Source: Azolla pinnata (lineage: Eukaryota > Streptophyta > Polypodiopsida > Salviniales > Salviniaceae). From it: a DNA stretch of 53,335 nucleotides. Numbering within the stretch: position 1 is the first letter of the stretch; each line of letters opens with the position of its first letter. Positions 1-13,000 of this stretch are shown in pieces. The DNA is taken from NCBI GenBank assembly GCA_037176905.1, contig JBBBWG010019556.1, forward strand, positions 6,297 through 59,631. Direction: 5' to 3'. Under the pieces are notes generated by a model that saw nothing but the letters and a program-made list of their open reading frames with translations, did not search any database and was not told the DNA's origin. Both the position numbers and the translations under genes were made by a program.

Positions 1-114
1 TTGAATTTGTGCTTGATTGAATCTGTGCTTGCTTGAATCTGTGCTTGAATCTGTGCTTGAATCTGTGCTGTATTGTGCATATATGTGGTCAGATGTGCAG
101 AAAAAAAGACAGAC
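1..114 (-). other. WRKY intron 2 (partial) with a short tandem repeat
   Basis: This is the intron side of the conserved WRKY R-type splice site (donor at 113-114 on the minus strand). The outer part, about 1-65, is a run of near-identical 12-14 bp units reading TTGAATCTGTGC. No coding signal is visible. Confidence 0.6.
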
Positions 115-1144
115 CTTGGATATGGCGAACCTTTGATGGGCTTCTGACCGTATTTCCTCCACGCCCACATGTCTGTGGGGTCGGAAGGCGGGGCATTGTT
201 GCTCTCGCCCGCCATAGCTGCTGAGGACGAAGAAGCAGAAGACGAAGAAGATGAAGCAGAAGACGATGAAGAAGATGAAGATGAAGATGAAGATGAAGAT
301 GAGGAGGAGGATGGAACATAGACCACTCTCTTCTGAGGCGCTGCTCTTCTGCTCCCGCCATTGCCGCTCTTGCAACCTCTGCAAGCAGAGCAAGCAGCGA
401 GCAACCAGAAAGACGAAACAGGTGAAGATCGAGCAACAACAACAACAACAACAACAAGATGATGATGATGAATGATGATGCTGGCTATGGCAGGAAAGCA
501 GGAGCAAGAACCCCTCACCTTCTTTTGGTTTCGCTGGACTTCCTCAGCGGAATGGAGGTGGAGCGCGGCGAGGACGGTGGGGGCGAGGCTATGGCGGAGC
601 TGGAGGTGAAGGAGAAAGAGGGAGCTGCTGCTGCTTCCTGGGCGGGCTTGGGGAGGAAGGTGCGGCCATAGCTATGGCTCGGATCGTTGAGCAGCGAAGG
701 CATTTGGGGCGAGCTGCGGAGCAGGGCGGGGGAGGAGGAGAAGCAGGTAGCAGAGTCGATGGAGCAGGAGGCGGCGTGGGGAGGGTACTTGGCGATGGCG
801 TAGCTGGAAGCGCAGCAGGCGAAGAAGCTGGGGACGGGAGCCGGAAGCAGCTGAGGCGCAGCAGCAGCAGCAGCAGCAGCAGACGAAGACGAAGACGAAG
901 ACGAAGAAGAAGAAGAAGACGAGGGAGATGGAGACGGCGATGGCGATGGCGATGGCGATGGAGAGGGAGAGGGATCAGAGGGAGAGGGCATGGCGAGCTT
1001 TGCAGAAGAGGAGAGGGAGAAGGCGGATCGAACGATGGCGGTGAGGTCGCCATCATCGTCGGAGTCGGCATCGTCGGAGGCGCCATGGAAGCTGCAGGAA
1101 GCGAGGGGGAGACGCTGCTGCTGCTGCTGCTGCTGCTGCGCCAT
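115..1144 (-). CDS. WRKY transcription factor, group IIe (WRKY22/27/29-like), 5' two exons only
   Basis: This is a nuclear DNA-binding regulator of the WRKY family, which binds W-box DNA. Exon 1 is 519-1144 and exon 2 is 115-378, joined at AG|A. Exon 2 ends in phase 2 inside the Arg of the SPYPR motif, the conserved R-type intron site of WRKY genes. Seen in order: a poly-Gln start (residues 3-10), the motif DGDLTAIVR (similar to DWDLxAVVR in group IIe), Pro-Ser and poly-Ser/Ala tracts, a basic stretch ending QKRVVYVP (about 224-231), a Ser tract (about 232-261), then WAWRKYGQKPIKGSPYP (280-296). The IIe assignment rests on KRVV plus WAWRKYGQKPIKGSPYP. The zinc-finger half (Cys and His ligands) should lie left of position 1. 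The Ser tract comes from a (GAA/GAT)n repeat and makes the spacing between KRVV and WRKY much longer than usual. The start is the first ATG of the open frame. The product is truncated only by the window edge. Confidence 0.85.
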
Positions 1145-1179
1145 AGCCGAGGAAGGAATGGAGCTCTGAGTCTCTGCAG

Positions 1180-1350
1180 AAGAAGAAGAAGAAGACGAAG
1201 AAGAAGAAGAAGAGTCTGAAGAAGACGACGAAGAAGAAGAAGAAGATGGAGACGAAGAGAAGGCGCTGACTTTAATTTATAGGGATCTGAAGAGAGAGAA
1301 AGAAGAGAGAGAAAGAAGAGAGAGAAAGAAGAGAGAGGAGAGAGAGTGTG
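1180..1350. repeat. GAA/GAC and GAGAGAAA purine tracts in the WRKY 5' leader
   Basis: An uninterrupted purine-rich stretch on the plus strand lies just upstream of the WRKY start codon (minus strand). The inner part is GAA/GAC trinucleotides (1180-1257). The outer part is GAGAGAAAGAA units (about 1290-1350). It is probably 5' UTR or core promoter. Confidence 0.75.
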
Positions 1351-1995
1351 TGTGATTACAGCTGTTCGTCAACACGCCATGTCCATCACCATCACGACTG
1401 TTATGCATGCATGCATGCATGCATGCATGCGGATGCATGTGCGCGTGCGGTCTGTGCATGTATGCGCCCGTGCGTGTATGCATGTGCGCGTGCGATCGGT
1501 GCATGTGCGTATGCATGCATGTGCGTATCTATGTGCTTGCATGCATGTATGCATGTGCGCATGCATGTGCGCATGCATGTGCGCATGCGTGTATGTATAT
1601 ATATGTGCATGCGTGTGTGCGTATGTATGTATGCGCGCGTGCATGTATGTGTGCGTATGTATGCATGGGTAGATGGATGGACGAATGCATGGATGTATGC
1701 GTGCGTGGCTGGATGTAGGTGTGTGTGCATGGTATGTATCATGTCGCGCATGGATGCACGCATGCATCATGTCGCGTGTGGATGCATGGATGTATCATGT
1801 CGCGCATGGATGCTGAGCGTGTTACATGTGAGTGCCGCCGGTGAAAAGGAAGAATCCAATGCCCGGTGCCCTATCGGTGACATGCCCGGCGCCATGCACA
1901 TACGTGCATGCATGCATGCATACATCGGGCGGCGACATGCATGCATGCATACATCGGGTGGCGGCATGCATGCATGCATGGCATGCATGGGGGTG
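1335..1995. repeat. Alternating purine-pyrimidine ATGC/GTGC/GTAT array
   Basis: Imperfect ATGC, GTGC and GTAT tetranucleotides alternate purine and pyrimidine for long stretches (core about 1401-1800). A shorter ATGC cluster follows at 1903-1990. Open frames through it encode only Cys/Met/His/Thr repeats and are not genes. It lies on the 5' side of the WRKY gene. Confidence 0.85.
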
Positions 1996-2102
1996 GGGGG
2001 GCCGTTGACTTCCATCCCGCGGCGGCTTCTCGCCCTTCGCTTTCCGCTGCCGCCCAAAACTTCTCTTGTGTGTTTTTTCTTACGCAGTGCGAAACGGCGA
2101 AA

Positions 2103-2212
2103 TACAGCTCAGGGTTTAGGTTTTAGGGTTAGGGGTCCAGAATTCAGGGTTTAGAAATTAGGGTTTAGGGTTAGGGCTTAGAATTTAGGGTTTAGGGCTT
2201 AGGGTTTAACCC
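2103..2212 (+). repeat. Interstitial telomere-like repeats (TTTAGGG type)
   Basis: Several TTTAGGG and TTAGGG units, some degenerate, lie in about 110 bp. A related run of TGACCC/TGACCT units follows on the opposite sense at 2262-2302. This is plant-type telomere sequence at an internal site. Confidence 0.8.
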
Positions 2213-3407
2213 GAACTTGGTAAAGCACTGACCTGTGACCTGATATGAGCCTAGTTAGCCCTGACCTTGACCTGACCCTGACCCTGACCCTAAACCCCGA
2301 CCAGGCCTTTTTACCGAGTCAGGCGAGCAAACTTCTCTGGTTCCGGAATGATTCTATGTCCAGTCTTATTGGCTACATTAGGACATTTTGCCCATAACTG
2401 GAACTCCGCCATAACCCGGACACCTGCAACATGCTGGCTGAAAGGGATCGGGTCAAGACCGGGGGCTGATGCCCAAACCAGATGATTAATTGGTCATGGT
2501 AGTTGCATCGGTTTGCTTGATCCCTCCTCCGTGCCTGGGCTCGAAAATGGACTGTATCAGATCAGGCTTGCAACCGTGCTAATGCAGAACAACTTGATCG
2601 ATCTGAGCTGCCAAGACTAGAGAAGAGACCTAAAGAAGAAGATTAGATGCCTCCTCTTGTGCCTTCAAAAAAGAAAAAAGGCCCCGATGATTGGTTTTAC
2701 TCCACCGATTCGCATCTGACTCGAGAGAATGTCTCATCCTCAAATCATCTCACGTTCGTCGGCCGATCGCTCCAACAAAAAAGACAAAGACAAGTCAAGA
2801 ACGCGTTCTAATTGCTCGATAATCCGAATAGTAAGATTCTTTCTTCTTTCGTCCATCTTCAAACAAAGGGTTTGGAAGTCAAACAGAGAGAAAGCATAGA
2901 AGGGTGCACTCGCGTGGATCGCTCTATTTAAGCACATATTTCCTCCGATCGATCGACGAATGCCCTCGTTCCTTTTCTGTCATGCATGCAGGTGTGTATA
3001 TTATACACATACATCGTGCGGGTTTCATGTTCGCATGTATGCATGATGCATCCATCATCGCGGCATGCTTAGAAAGACAGAAAAGGAATCGATGGATCGA
3101 TCGACTTACTCGGAGGGATACCACAATGGAAGAGCAGTAAAGTAAGCATTTTGCAACCGATCCGAACAACTCGGACTCTACGAGAAGGTCCGATCACAGT
3201 ATGAAAGAGGGCACAAGATTCGCGTCGAAATGTCCCAGACATCTAGCGGATTTACGACGAATCAGGCACAACCTCCCTCCTGTTTGAGGACGAGTTCTCG
3301 TCCGACTAACATTGGCCCATAACGCTACGCGAGTTTGTAACATGCATAGACCGCCGATCGAATCGCAAATCGATCGACCTGTTGCGTAAATGGCAGAAGA
3401 ACTGGCC
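2213..3407. other. Spacer, no gene seen
   Basis: About 1.2 kb between the telomere-like patch and the array upstream of the ArfGAP gene. Open frames are short and without recognisable motifs. It probably holds distal promoter sequence only. Confidence 0.5.
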
Positions 3408-3715
3408 ATGGTATGTATGTATGCATGAATACAATGCTTATGTGCATGTGTGGATGCATGCATGCATGCATTCATGTGATGCTTGTGTATGCATGTGGGC
3501 GTATGTACGTATGTAGATGCACGTGGGTGTATGTATGTAGATGCATGCAGATGTATGTATGCATGTGGGTGTATGTATGTAGATGCATGTGGGTGTATGT
3601 ATGTAGATGCATGTGGGTGTATGTATGTAGATGCATGTGGGCGTATGTATGTAGATGCATGTGGGCGTATGTATGTAGATGCATGTGGATGTATGTATGC
3701 ATGCGTGTGTACATG
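3408..3715 (+). repeat. 24-bp minisatellite of ATGT/ATGC type
   Basis: About seven copies of a 24-bp unit (GTGGGTGTATGTATGTAGAT + GCAT) occupy about 3515-3700, with looser ATGC/GTAT repeats on both sides. It ends about 350 bp before the ArfGAP start codon. Confidence 0.85.
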
Positions 3716-4066
3716 GGCATGTCATCTGGTCTGGATCTTCCTGCGAATATATGCTCCCTTGTCCGTCTGATCTCGCTGCCTTTGGTGCTTTCGATCGCAG
3801 CTCCTTCGATCCAATTCTGCTCCCGTCTCCGGTATCTGCTTCTTTCTCTGCCCCCCTGCGTGGTGGATTCTTCCATACCACGAAGAAATTCATGGCTGTC
3901 TTTTCCTTTTTCTGTTTCGAGAATCGACGTGCGCTTGCTTTGATAGGCACTGATTCCGGCTCCGCATTTCTCCCGCGGGTGGATCTGAAGAAAAAGCTTC
4001 GTTTTTTTCTCTTGAATTGGGCGGTCTCTTTTTCCTGCTATATTTCGCACTCTCAGCAGAACGAAA

Positions 4067-7000
4067 ATGGAGGATGAGGATGCAGCTTCCCCAGGTTGGA
4101 TCTCTCTCTCTCTCTCTCTCTATCTCTGTGTGTGTCTGAATTAATCGATGTTGCGGGGGAATATAGAGTTGGTTTCTTTCACACTCTGAGCTATTTTATC
4201 GAACTTCGATTGCTCTACAGAGAGCCTCACATAGTGCTAAAGCCTACTCGGTAATACTTCGGACTTGTTGATAATGAAATAGGGGCTCACTCTGTCTTGA
4301 AATTTCAACTTTCTTAGATTGAGATGCATATTCTCTTCCAATATTATGATTGGACAGCATGAAATGCCTAGCTTAGTAATCTATCTATATATTTCTATAT
4401 AGTAGATTATGTAATGTATCGCTCTATGATGGATAGTTTGGGCTTATAGTGAATGCATGCCAATATGTATAATATGTCTATGCTTGAATCATGTGGTGAC
4501 TAGCCTGATGACAGACCTACTGGTAATATGGTTCAATGGTCTGTATAGGCATATTGTGAATTCATGCAAAACGTGCATGATGTGTTTATATGTTTTCATC
4601 ATCTGGAGACTTCCTTGGATGCTAGACGGTATTCTGGCAATATGGTCGAATATGTAATGGAAACCATATGTGTGTCAGGAGATTCTGGCATTGATATTTT
4701 TTAGAAGCTGTTAATGAAAGTAAAACGAATACTGATGTTAAGCTTGTGTATTTGACAACATCTTTTGGTAATGAGTTATGAAGATTTCTGATTGGTTTTA
4801 TGGCAATTAGTCCACAAAAGTTGATGTATTTAAGTGGGCTTTTCATCTCTGTAACTTCTTGTTTGGAATTTTTTTTGTAATCGAGTTATTTTTGCTTAGC
4901 AGAGTCGATGAGAAAACTGAAGAACCTTTTGATGCAACCAGAAAATCGCAAGTGTGCAGACTGCAATGCACGTAACCCAAAATGGGCGTGAGTGCTGATT
5001 CCACTTTACATTTTATACATGTTATTTATCTTTAGGTGTCATCTCTGTCGAAGTTAGAATAACATCCTTTCAACATAACTCCAGAAATTAGCAATATGTT
5101 CTCTTGGATTGCTGTATGTGATGTACAATTGCCTGCTGAGTATTAAAATGCCACATTTTTGTTTTAGACATTCAGTTATATCATTACAGTTGGCTGAATT
5201 TTTATGGATTGAATGCCATACAATAATAATTCCAAAATGGCTGTAAGTATCGATGAACAATAGCTTTACTGATTGTGACAAATTGCAGCTTGGCTGCTTT
5301 GAACTGAACGTGTCTCCTAACAAAGCTTAATACGTAACAAGTATGGAGAAAATTAAGATATACTAGAACAACCTCCACGATGGAAATCCATACCTTGCAC
5401 TGATTCTAATAGGAAATTTTCTTGTGCCCGTTCTTCCACTATTATCTAGATTGGTCAATTGGTCATTTGAAATCAGGAGCGTGTTTAGCTGTCTATGCAA
5501 GACAAATTATGACGAGCCTTCAACCTCTGTGAAGCTGTGGTATATGCTCACTTGTGTGGTCTGCTTGAGATTACTGTTATATATGTCGGGTTCTTACACA
5601 AAAGGCCTTACCCTGTGTCTTTGATATCTGACTTTGTTGGTTGAATAATTGTACCCTGTATAATGACCACTTTAATATTTAGTAGAGCACAGGTATAAGA
5701 GTGTTCACCAGGCCGTATTCAAGGAAAGTCTTGTACGCAAATTGTTTTGGGATCAAAATAGACTCCATCAAGGAATGTAAAAAGAAGAACTTATGCCAGA
5801 GATTTTCATGTTTATCCTAGTCTTGGTTTCAAGTCAAGGAACTCAAAAGCTTTTGTTTAGAGATGCTACTCAGTGCCCATGAGCTCAATGTTTTGTGCTA
5901 CATGATCTGTAACCTGTTGGTATCTTTGGCAACTCAGAAGATGACTTTGATGTCGTTATTCTTGAGTATGTATCGCATACGAGGCTGTACATTGAAGGGG
6001 CATCACAGTCGTTAGATGATGTGAACTTTAGATAGTTTAGAGGTCAAAGCAGCTTAAGGATGTGTATCTATGTGTATGAATGCATGTACTATAGTCTACC
6101 TGTTGAAGGCACATGCAATTTCTCTTATATGTATGTGGAGTATTTGATTACCTGCTGGTCGACTTACAAAAGTTGTATTGGGTTTCACCTCACATTGAAG
6201 TTTTCCAATGTATGCATTTCAAAAACTATGAACTTGTGTAAAGCCAAGGATTTAATGCTGAAAGAGTTGTCTGTTGTGCATCACTGTAGGATACATGTTG
6301 TGTATTTTCGGTCAGTTTTATGTATCTCTCTTTACCTATACCAACTGCCTGTTCAACCACCATTTAGTGTCTATTGTCTACTTCCTTTTCAGTCTTCTTT
6401 TTGTGGCTGTTCTTCGTCCTCTATATAGATTGTATGTTCCATGTATGGTTGTTCAACTCTCTCATTTCTGTTGGTGGAATATTTCATTTCAATCCTGCAT
6501 CTTTCTTCTTTTATATTTCCCTTGTTTGGTCTCTGTTGGCAAGCTTTAAATGTTCTCTACATCATCAGTAACTTTAAATTTTAGAATTTAATTATTTTGT
6601 GGTGTTAAAAATCACAGTTCCACGAGTCTTGGAGTTTTTATCTGCATAAAATGCTCTGGTGTACACCGTGGCCTTGGCGTTGACATATCAAAGGTGAATA
6701 TTCAGTAAAGTTTGTAACATTGTTGACGTAGGTATTTTCTAAAGCCATTATATAACCAGTTATTCTTGCAAAGAATGTGTGCATGTGGTATGCTGTATTT
6801 ATCATTTTTTATAAATTTTTATGTGCAATATTCTAAACTGCGAGTGCATTCATGGCAGGGTGCATTGTAGCTAGTGAGTGTCATGAGACAAAAACAAGCA
6901 GAGAATGTCTGCTAAAAATATATTTGTTTCACATTTTGATAGAGAAGGTTCCTATAATAGTTCCACACCTACTGCTAATGTTTGATGCTAAGTGAGAAAC

Positions 7001-10000
7001 AAGATAATTAAATAATGATACTCTATACTTTAATAGCAGTAACACTCAATTTTTGCCTCTAGTTGACCACTGTTGTACTAAACATGAAACATTTTTTACT
7101 GTGAGCTTAAATTCATTATGTTTGTTAAGGAACAAAATATGCTCGCACATGAAACATTTTTACTGTGAGCTTAAATTCATTATGTTTGTTAAGGAACAAA
7201 TATGCTCGCAATGTTTATTTCTGTGAGGATTAGACATAAATATTCCCAAAATAGTTCCACATCTAGTGAGGCTAAGTGGGAAAACAAGATAATCAAATGC
7301 TGATAGTATAATTTTGAATGTTAAGCAGTAATGTTCTATATGTCTTTAGTTAACTGTTCGAACATTAAACATGAAACATTTTTTACGGTAGTCGTAATTT
7401 ATTATATTTGCTAAACAAAAAGTACATGGAAAGTTCATTTAGTGAGGATTAGATTTTGAGTATTCCCAAAAATAGGTCCACATCTAGAGCTAATGTTTGT
7501 TGTTCAGTGAGAACAAGATAAGTAAATGAAGTACCATGTATTTGAGTGTTAAACAGTAATGCTCAATGTTTGTCCCTAGTTAATCATTACAGTTCTAAAC
7601 GTGAAATATTGTTTATTGTGATTTTGGTTCATTTTATTTATTAAGAAACAGAACATGCATGCAATATTTGTTTCTGTGAGAGTATTAAATTTCTATATTT
7701 ATCTTTTACCAGGTCCTATCTGTGACATTAGATGACTGGACAAATAGCCAAGTTGAAACAATGCTTGCAGTTGGTGATAATTCCTCAGCCAATACAATTT
7801 ATGAAGCATTTGTTCCAAAGGATGTTATAAAGCCTACCCCAGATTCATCTGTTGAAGAACGAGAGGATTATATAAGGTGCATAATCCGCATAATTTTGAA
7901 CATGTAGTTAAATCTATATTGGGGTAGAAAAATTTCAAAGTATCACACTTATCCTGTTTATGCTTGTATGTGAGGGAGAGAATACTTGATTGGTTGGGGC
8001 AGAAATCCATCTTGCACAGTTAATGGTAAATCCTGTTTAAGACAGCAAAGATTTCAACATGCCGATTCCCCATTCAGCATACAATAAATTATTCCCCAAT
8101 ATTCTGATCATTATGGTCTAAAGGGAGGGGACTCATAAAGATAGAGAGGTACTCACGTTCGTATTGCTTGGTCTCTGTAAACACTATGACCTCCGTGACT
8201 TTCAAATTGTGAAGTTTCTTTCAATGAACTTCCATATATGTTTGGTGCAAGCCTCTAGCAGAGATCTAAGATCCAGGTTTGGTGCTTTATGTTCATTAAA
8301 ACTGATAATGCATTCTACTTATGGCTCATTAGTGTTGCAATGTTGTGACACATGGAGTTGCTTGCGATTTGAAGTAAGTCGGAGGATTAATAAACATAAA
8401 CATGCAAGAGCAACAGAAGATATCATACTTAACTATATTTGAAGCAGAAATGACCCAGTTTGTTCAGGAATAGAAAGTGAAAAGCATGGGAAACATCTAA
8501 TTTAGGCAATATTTCACATAATTTATGTCACCTCACACTTTGCACAAATTCACAAAAGTACGCTATGCTATTCTGCGCTGGTCCCCACCTACGTTTCTAG
8601 CACTTTTTTAAGTCTAGAAACCTAAACCTAAACCCTGACCCCTAGAAATTAAATCCACATGAAATCTTATATCTGTTTTCACTCCAGAAAGATGAGAGAT
8701 TCCGTTACTAAGGGATAATTCTCAAAGTGCCCAGATCATGGTGAACTCGGTGAGCACTTTATCCATCACTATGGGACATTTTACCTGATACGGTTTGTTG
8801 ATAGATGAATGTACGAAGATTCCTTAGTAGGTATACCTAGTAATCATAGGAGAATATTATGATTATCTATTGCTTGGCTAAACTATATGGCTCGATCCTC
8901 AATGGGGACTTGCAGATAATGTTCCTTGGTCTTAACCTCTTCTTCACAGTTGTCAAAAGTGTTCAGCCTGAGGTATGTTCACTTCTTTTCTTGCCCGATC
9001 TCTAGCTTGTGTGGACAAACATTGCTCTATGTAGATGCCCATCTACCTTGGATTTTTTATGAATGTATCAAGTGAGAAGCACATGAATTGAATTTTGTGG
9101 TAGGCCATCTTTGGGTGGGATCATCTCCCTTGTTATCCAAATCTTTTTTATGTAAAATTGCCATAGTTCTTACTGTGACGCTTTCCAAATAATTGTAGTT
9201 TGGTACAAGGTGCCTGAAAGTTTGGTTTACAGAATTATTGTGCAACATAGCTATACTTGCATGTCCTTGAATGAGTTAATCTTTAGTGTCTTAGGACATG
9301 GAGAAATTTCCAATTATTCTTGTATATATAGCACCTAGATCTTTAGTGTCTTAGGATGTGAAGAAATTTCCAATCTTTAGTGTCTTAGGTCCTCTCCTGT
9401 GATTCCCCCTGAAAAGCTGAGGAAAGCATCTTGGCAAGTTGGTGCTGAGATGTACAAGACCAAGGTTTCTTGGAAATTTGTTGTGATCCCTTTTTTCCAG
9501 ATAAAATTATCTGGGACATTTAGATGAAGTTTTAGACTTGGATGAAATTTAGAGACAAGATAAGAAGATTATGAATGATTGTACTTGAGATGTTGCGCTT
9601 CTATGTGTAATCTTCTCTGCTAATGCAATCTACAGTCCAAACAGCATAGGGAAGCAGCTTCACATCAATGTTGCTTTTGATGACTTCTGATATGCCCTCA
9701 AGGCATGTGGCATGTAGCTCAACACATCCTTGTTCATATAATGGATATTCTGCCACAAGATGTGAAGGAAAATTTTTAGACTTTGTAGGAGATGATACCT
9801 TGGCGCAATAGCAGAGGATTTGTACAAATTTATATGTACAGTTATTTATGATATGCCTTCAATTGGTTCACCAAGCAATGAATTGCGATTATGTGGGCAA
9901 TGTTGGAGAAGGTTTTCTTGAATCTTGCATGGTTCGGGGTTTGTATCTCTTCAGCTTCATCAGATGTGGTGTGTTTGGCAAGTGTTTGGCTCTCTACTGA

Positions 10001-13000
10001 GGCCCTACCAAAGGTGCTCCTACCACATTGAGGAGATGTTCGATTTGTAGTGTAGTGTGGTGGGATGATTCGCTGATATTGGAGATGATTCATAGTATTC
10101 TCAACCTTGTAATGATGAAGGTGGAGGCAGTAGAGAGCGGGATACAGATGATTGTGGTTAAGAGGAGTTGGTAAAGGACTCCGAGTGGCAATTAGCTGCA
10201 GGGTAATGATTGTATATTCCTCTCACAGTCACAACTTGCATTGCTAATTGTAGCTTTCAATGTCACATGCAAATAAAAAAAATGGCTTCTCATAGGTCGT
10301 ATGTGATCGTAAAACTGATTCATCTATTTTTAAGAAGGGCTAAAGGATTTCTTTACTATGGACATCAGTCCATGTTTGCTTGAAATATTTCCAAAGTTCT
10401 AGTTTGTATGGATTTTGCAGGCGCAAGTATGTATCTCAAGATTTTGTGAAGCCTGATCTCCGTACACCCTCATCACGTCCAAGTCAGGGAAATGATCGCC
10501 CGGTAAGGAGCACATCATTAAAAACAATTTAGATCTAGTCCTGCTCATACTGTCTGCAACTTGGGCTTTTCTGGAAGACCTTATTGAAATTTTTTTGTGA
10601 ATAGTAGAGTGGTTGCATGATAGCAACCATTCCATAATATTCTGTGAGGCATTGGCTAATATATTGCAACAAGAAAAATGTGAAGGGATGCACTAATTTG
10701 AAGCATTTTGTGTTTGCAGGTGGAATCACATGGAATTCTGAAGGTTCACGTTCTCAGCGGCAGGAATCTAGCTATTCGCGACATGAGCTCAAGTGATCCA
10801 TATGTTGTTGTCGTTGCTGGGCAGCAGGTTTTCTTGGTTATCCTTACGAAGCAAAACATCATCAGTAAATCCTGAAATGAAATCTATACATTATAAAAGT
10901 GCAATGTTGAGTTGAATAGGTATCACGGTGTTTCAAGCATAATAAATCTTCAATTTTAGAAAATAAATTTCTATGAAAATGAAGGACCTAAGCATCGTAC
11001 CATTCGTGGACATAGAGAGGAATCAGTCTGTATATCTATTAGATGGGTGGAGCACTGCATCAAAAGCATAAGGAAGTTTTGATATCTAAAAATTGCAACT
11101 TCATTTGCTCTAAACGGGAGAACTTAAGCTAGAAATGCTTGCCTACTTTTCTTCCACATAATGGGAGTGCCAACCTAGAAGTCATCATTTTTAAGTTTCT
11201 GTGAAATGTATGGGCTACCTACTGTTCTTCTATTTGCATGCGCTCCTCTTAGCAGCTATCCATCTCCCATATACAGCTAACTAGCTTCTCCTACTCACAA
11301 CTAACTGCGGTAATTGGTGGTCTCTTAGGCTCCATCACAGTCATTAACCACTCATTTTCTAATGCTTGCTTGTTGTGTAATTCTGTTGATAAGGTTTGCA
11401 CTAATCATGGATATGTCTATATTTGTTCCTAATCCTTGGAGCATTTCCTCCCACTTACATAGTTTGGTGTACCTTTGGGAGTGTTTTGCTGAAGATGTGC
11501 TGTTTGAGTGAATTTCATTATGAAATATTGAAGTATTATAACAAGGATCAGCTGGTTCTTTTATGAAGCTTCTTTGATTGGGTGACACACTAGGTGAACG
11601 TTCATCACTCAAATTGATCAGCCCAGTCAGATTGCTAACCTCTCTTACATATACACACTAAACTTCAAAGCCCATGGCAAATGCCCTTAGCAGCATTAAA
11701 AAATAACAGGATATCTGAGAATTGATCGGATATCAGGATTTATTGGCTAGTTCCCTAAATGTCTGACATTTATGGAATGCCCATATGTTATAATAGAAAA
11801 TGCAGTACCTATGAATGAGCTGAGATTATTACTTAGTGATTGTAATGCAGTATGTATCTGATAAAATGAGCTTTTGTTGTGCAGAAAGTAAAGACACGTG
11901 TAATCAATAAAAACTTGAATCCAATCTGGAATGAAGAGCTTACACTTTCCATCTCATGTCCACCACCTCCTCTTAAAGTGGTATGAAGCCAACCCTCTTT
12001 ATGCCTGGCACACTAGTGACACATCGCATTAATATACATTTCACGTAGCATTTAGATTCTAGAGTGCATTCAGTTAGTGTCCCGAGTATAACGCAATGAG
12101 ATAGGTTGGGATTATAGGGTCATCATTTGATCTAGTTTTTTAAAACTAGCTGTCCGAAAAGCATAACTTAATATTTGTTTGACCCACTTCTGTTTCAGTA
12201 AAAAAAAAGAGGTGAGCAACAGACTCTAGAAGTATATTTAGTGTGATGGTGCTGACAATGCGTGTCCATGTCATCTTGCTCTGCAACAACATTCTGCGCC
12301 ATTGAAAATCTGAAATGAATATTTTCATTCTCTAGTTGAGGAATTACGGTGCAAGTATTTGAATTTGGAAAAATATCTCTGCAAGGCTGCATACATTGTC
12401 TATGGCAAAAGCTGCAACAGTACTATTACAATGTAGTCATCGCCTAGCATTTGCATCTTCATTTATAGCAACTTGCAATTTGCATTGGAAAATGTGCTAT
12501 TAAAATAGAGAAGTTTAAGGTTGTTCAGTTTGCAAAAATGCAAGGAGAGGGACATTATAAATTATGTACATAAAATGGATGTGGTAATGAGTACGAAACA
12601 TATGGAAATTGTTTTAATTACCATTACAGAGATGGTTCTTTTAAGATATACTGCACTCTTTTACTGGAGTTACCTGTCGTCTTTTCAAATGTAAATAGCT
12701 CTTTGAAATGGCCAGAACATGATGTTTGGTTTTTTGTAATATACAGGAAGTATTTGACAAGGACATGATTTCAGCAGATGATTCAATGGGTGATGCTTGG
12801 ATAGACCTTCAGCCTCTAGTCTCGGCTGCAAGGGTTCATGAAGGTGTAAAAGGTAGAGAACGCTTACAGATAGGAAAATGGCTGGCTACAAATGATAATG
12901 CACTTGTAGCAGATAGTATTATTTGGCAGAAAGGTGATGGGAAGGTGATGCAAGAACTCTCCTTACAGCTTCAACATGTCGAAAGTGGTACATTGCAGCT

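Noticed and set aside
674..1219. Plus-strand Arg/Gly-rich open frame opposite the WRKY exon
   Set aside because: It is a shadow of the Ser/Pro/Gln repeat codons of the minus-strand WRKY exon, which has correct splice sites and a WRKY motif.
3528..3700. Regular 24-bp repeats that look a little like a CRISPR array
   Set aside because: There are no unique spacers, the copies are contiguous, and this is a eukaryotic nuclear region. It is a minisatellite.
9400..10130. Possible retroelement fragment in ArfGAP intron 4
   Set aside because: Some phrases looked like diverged coding sequence, but no gag, protease or reverse transcriptase motif could be confirmed in any frame.
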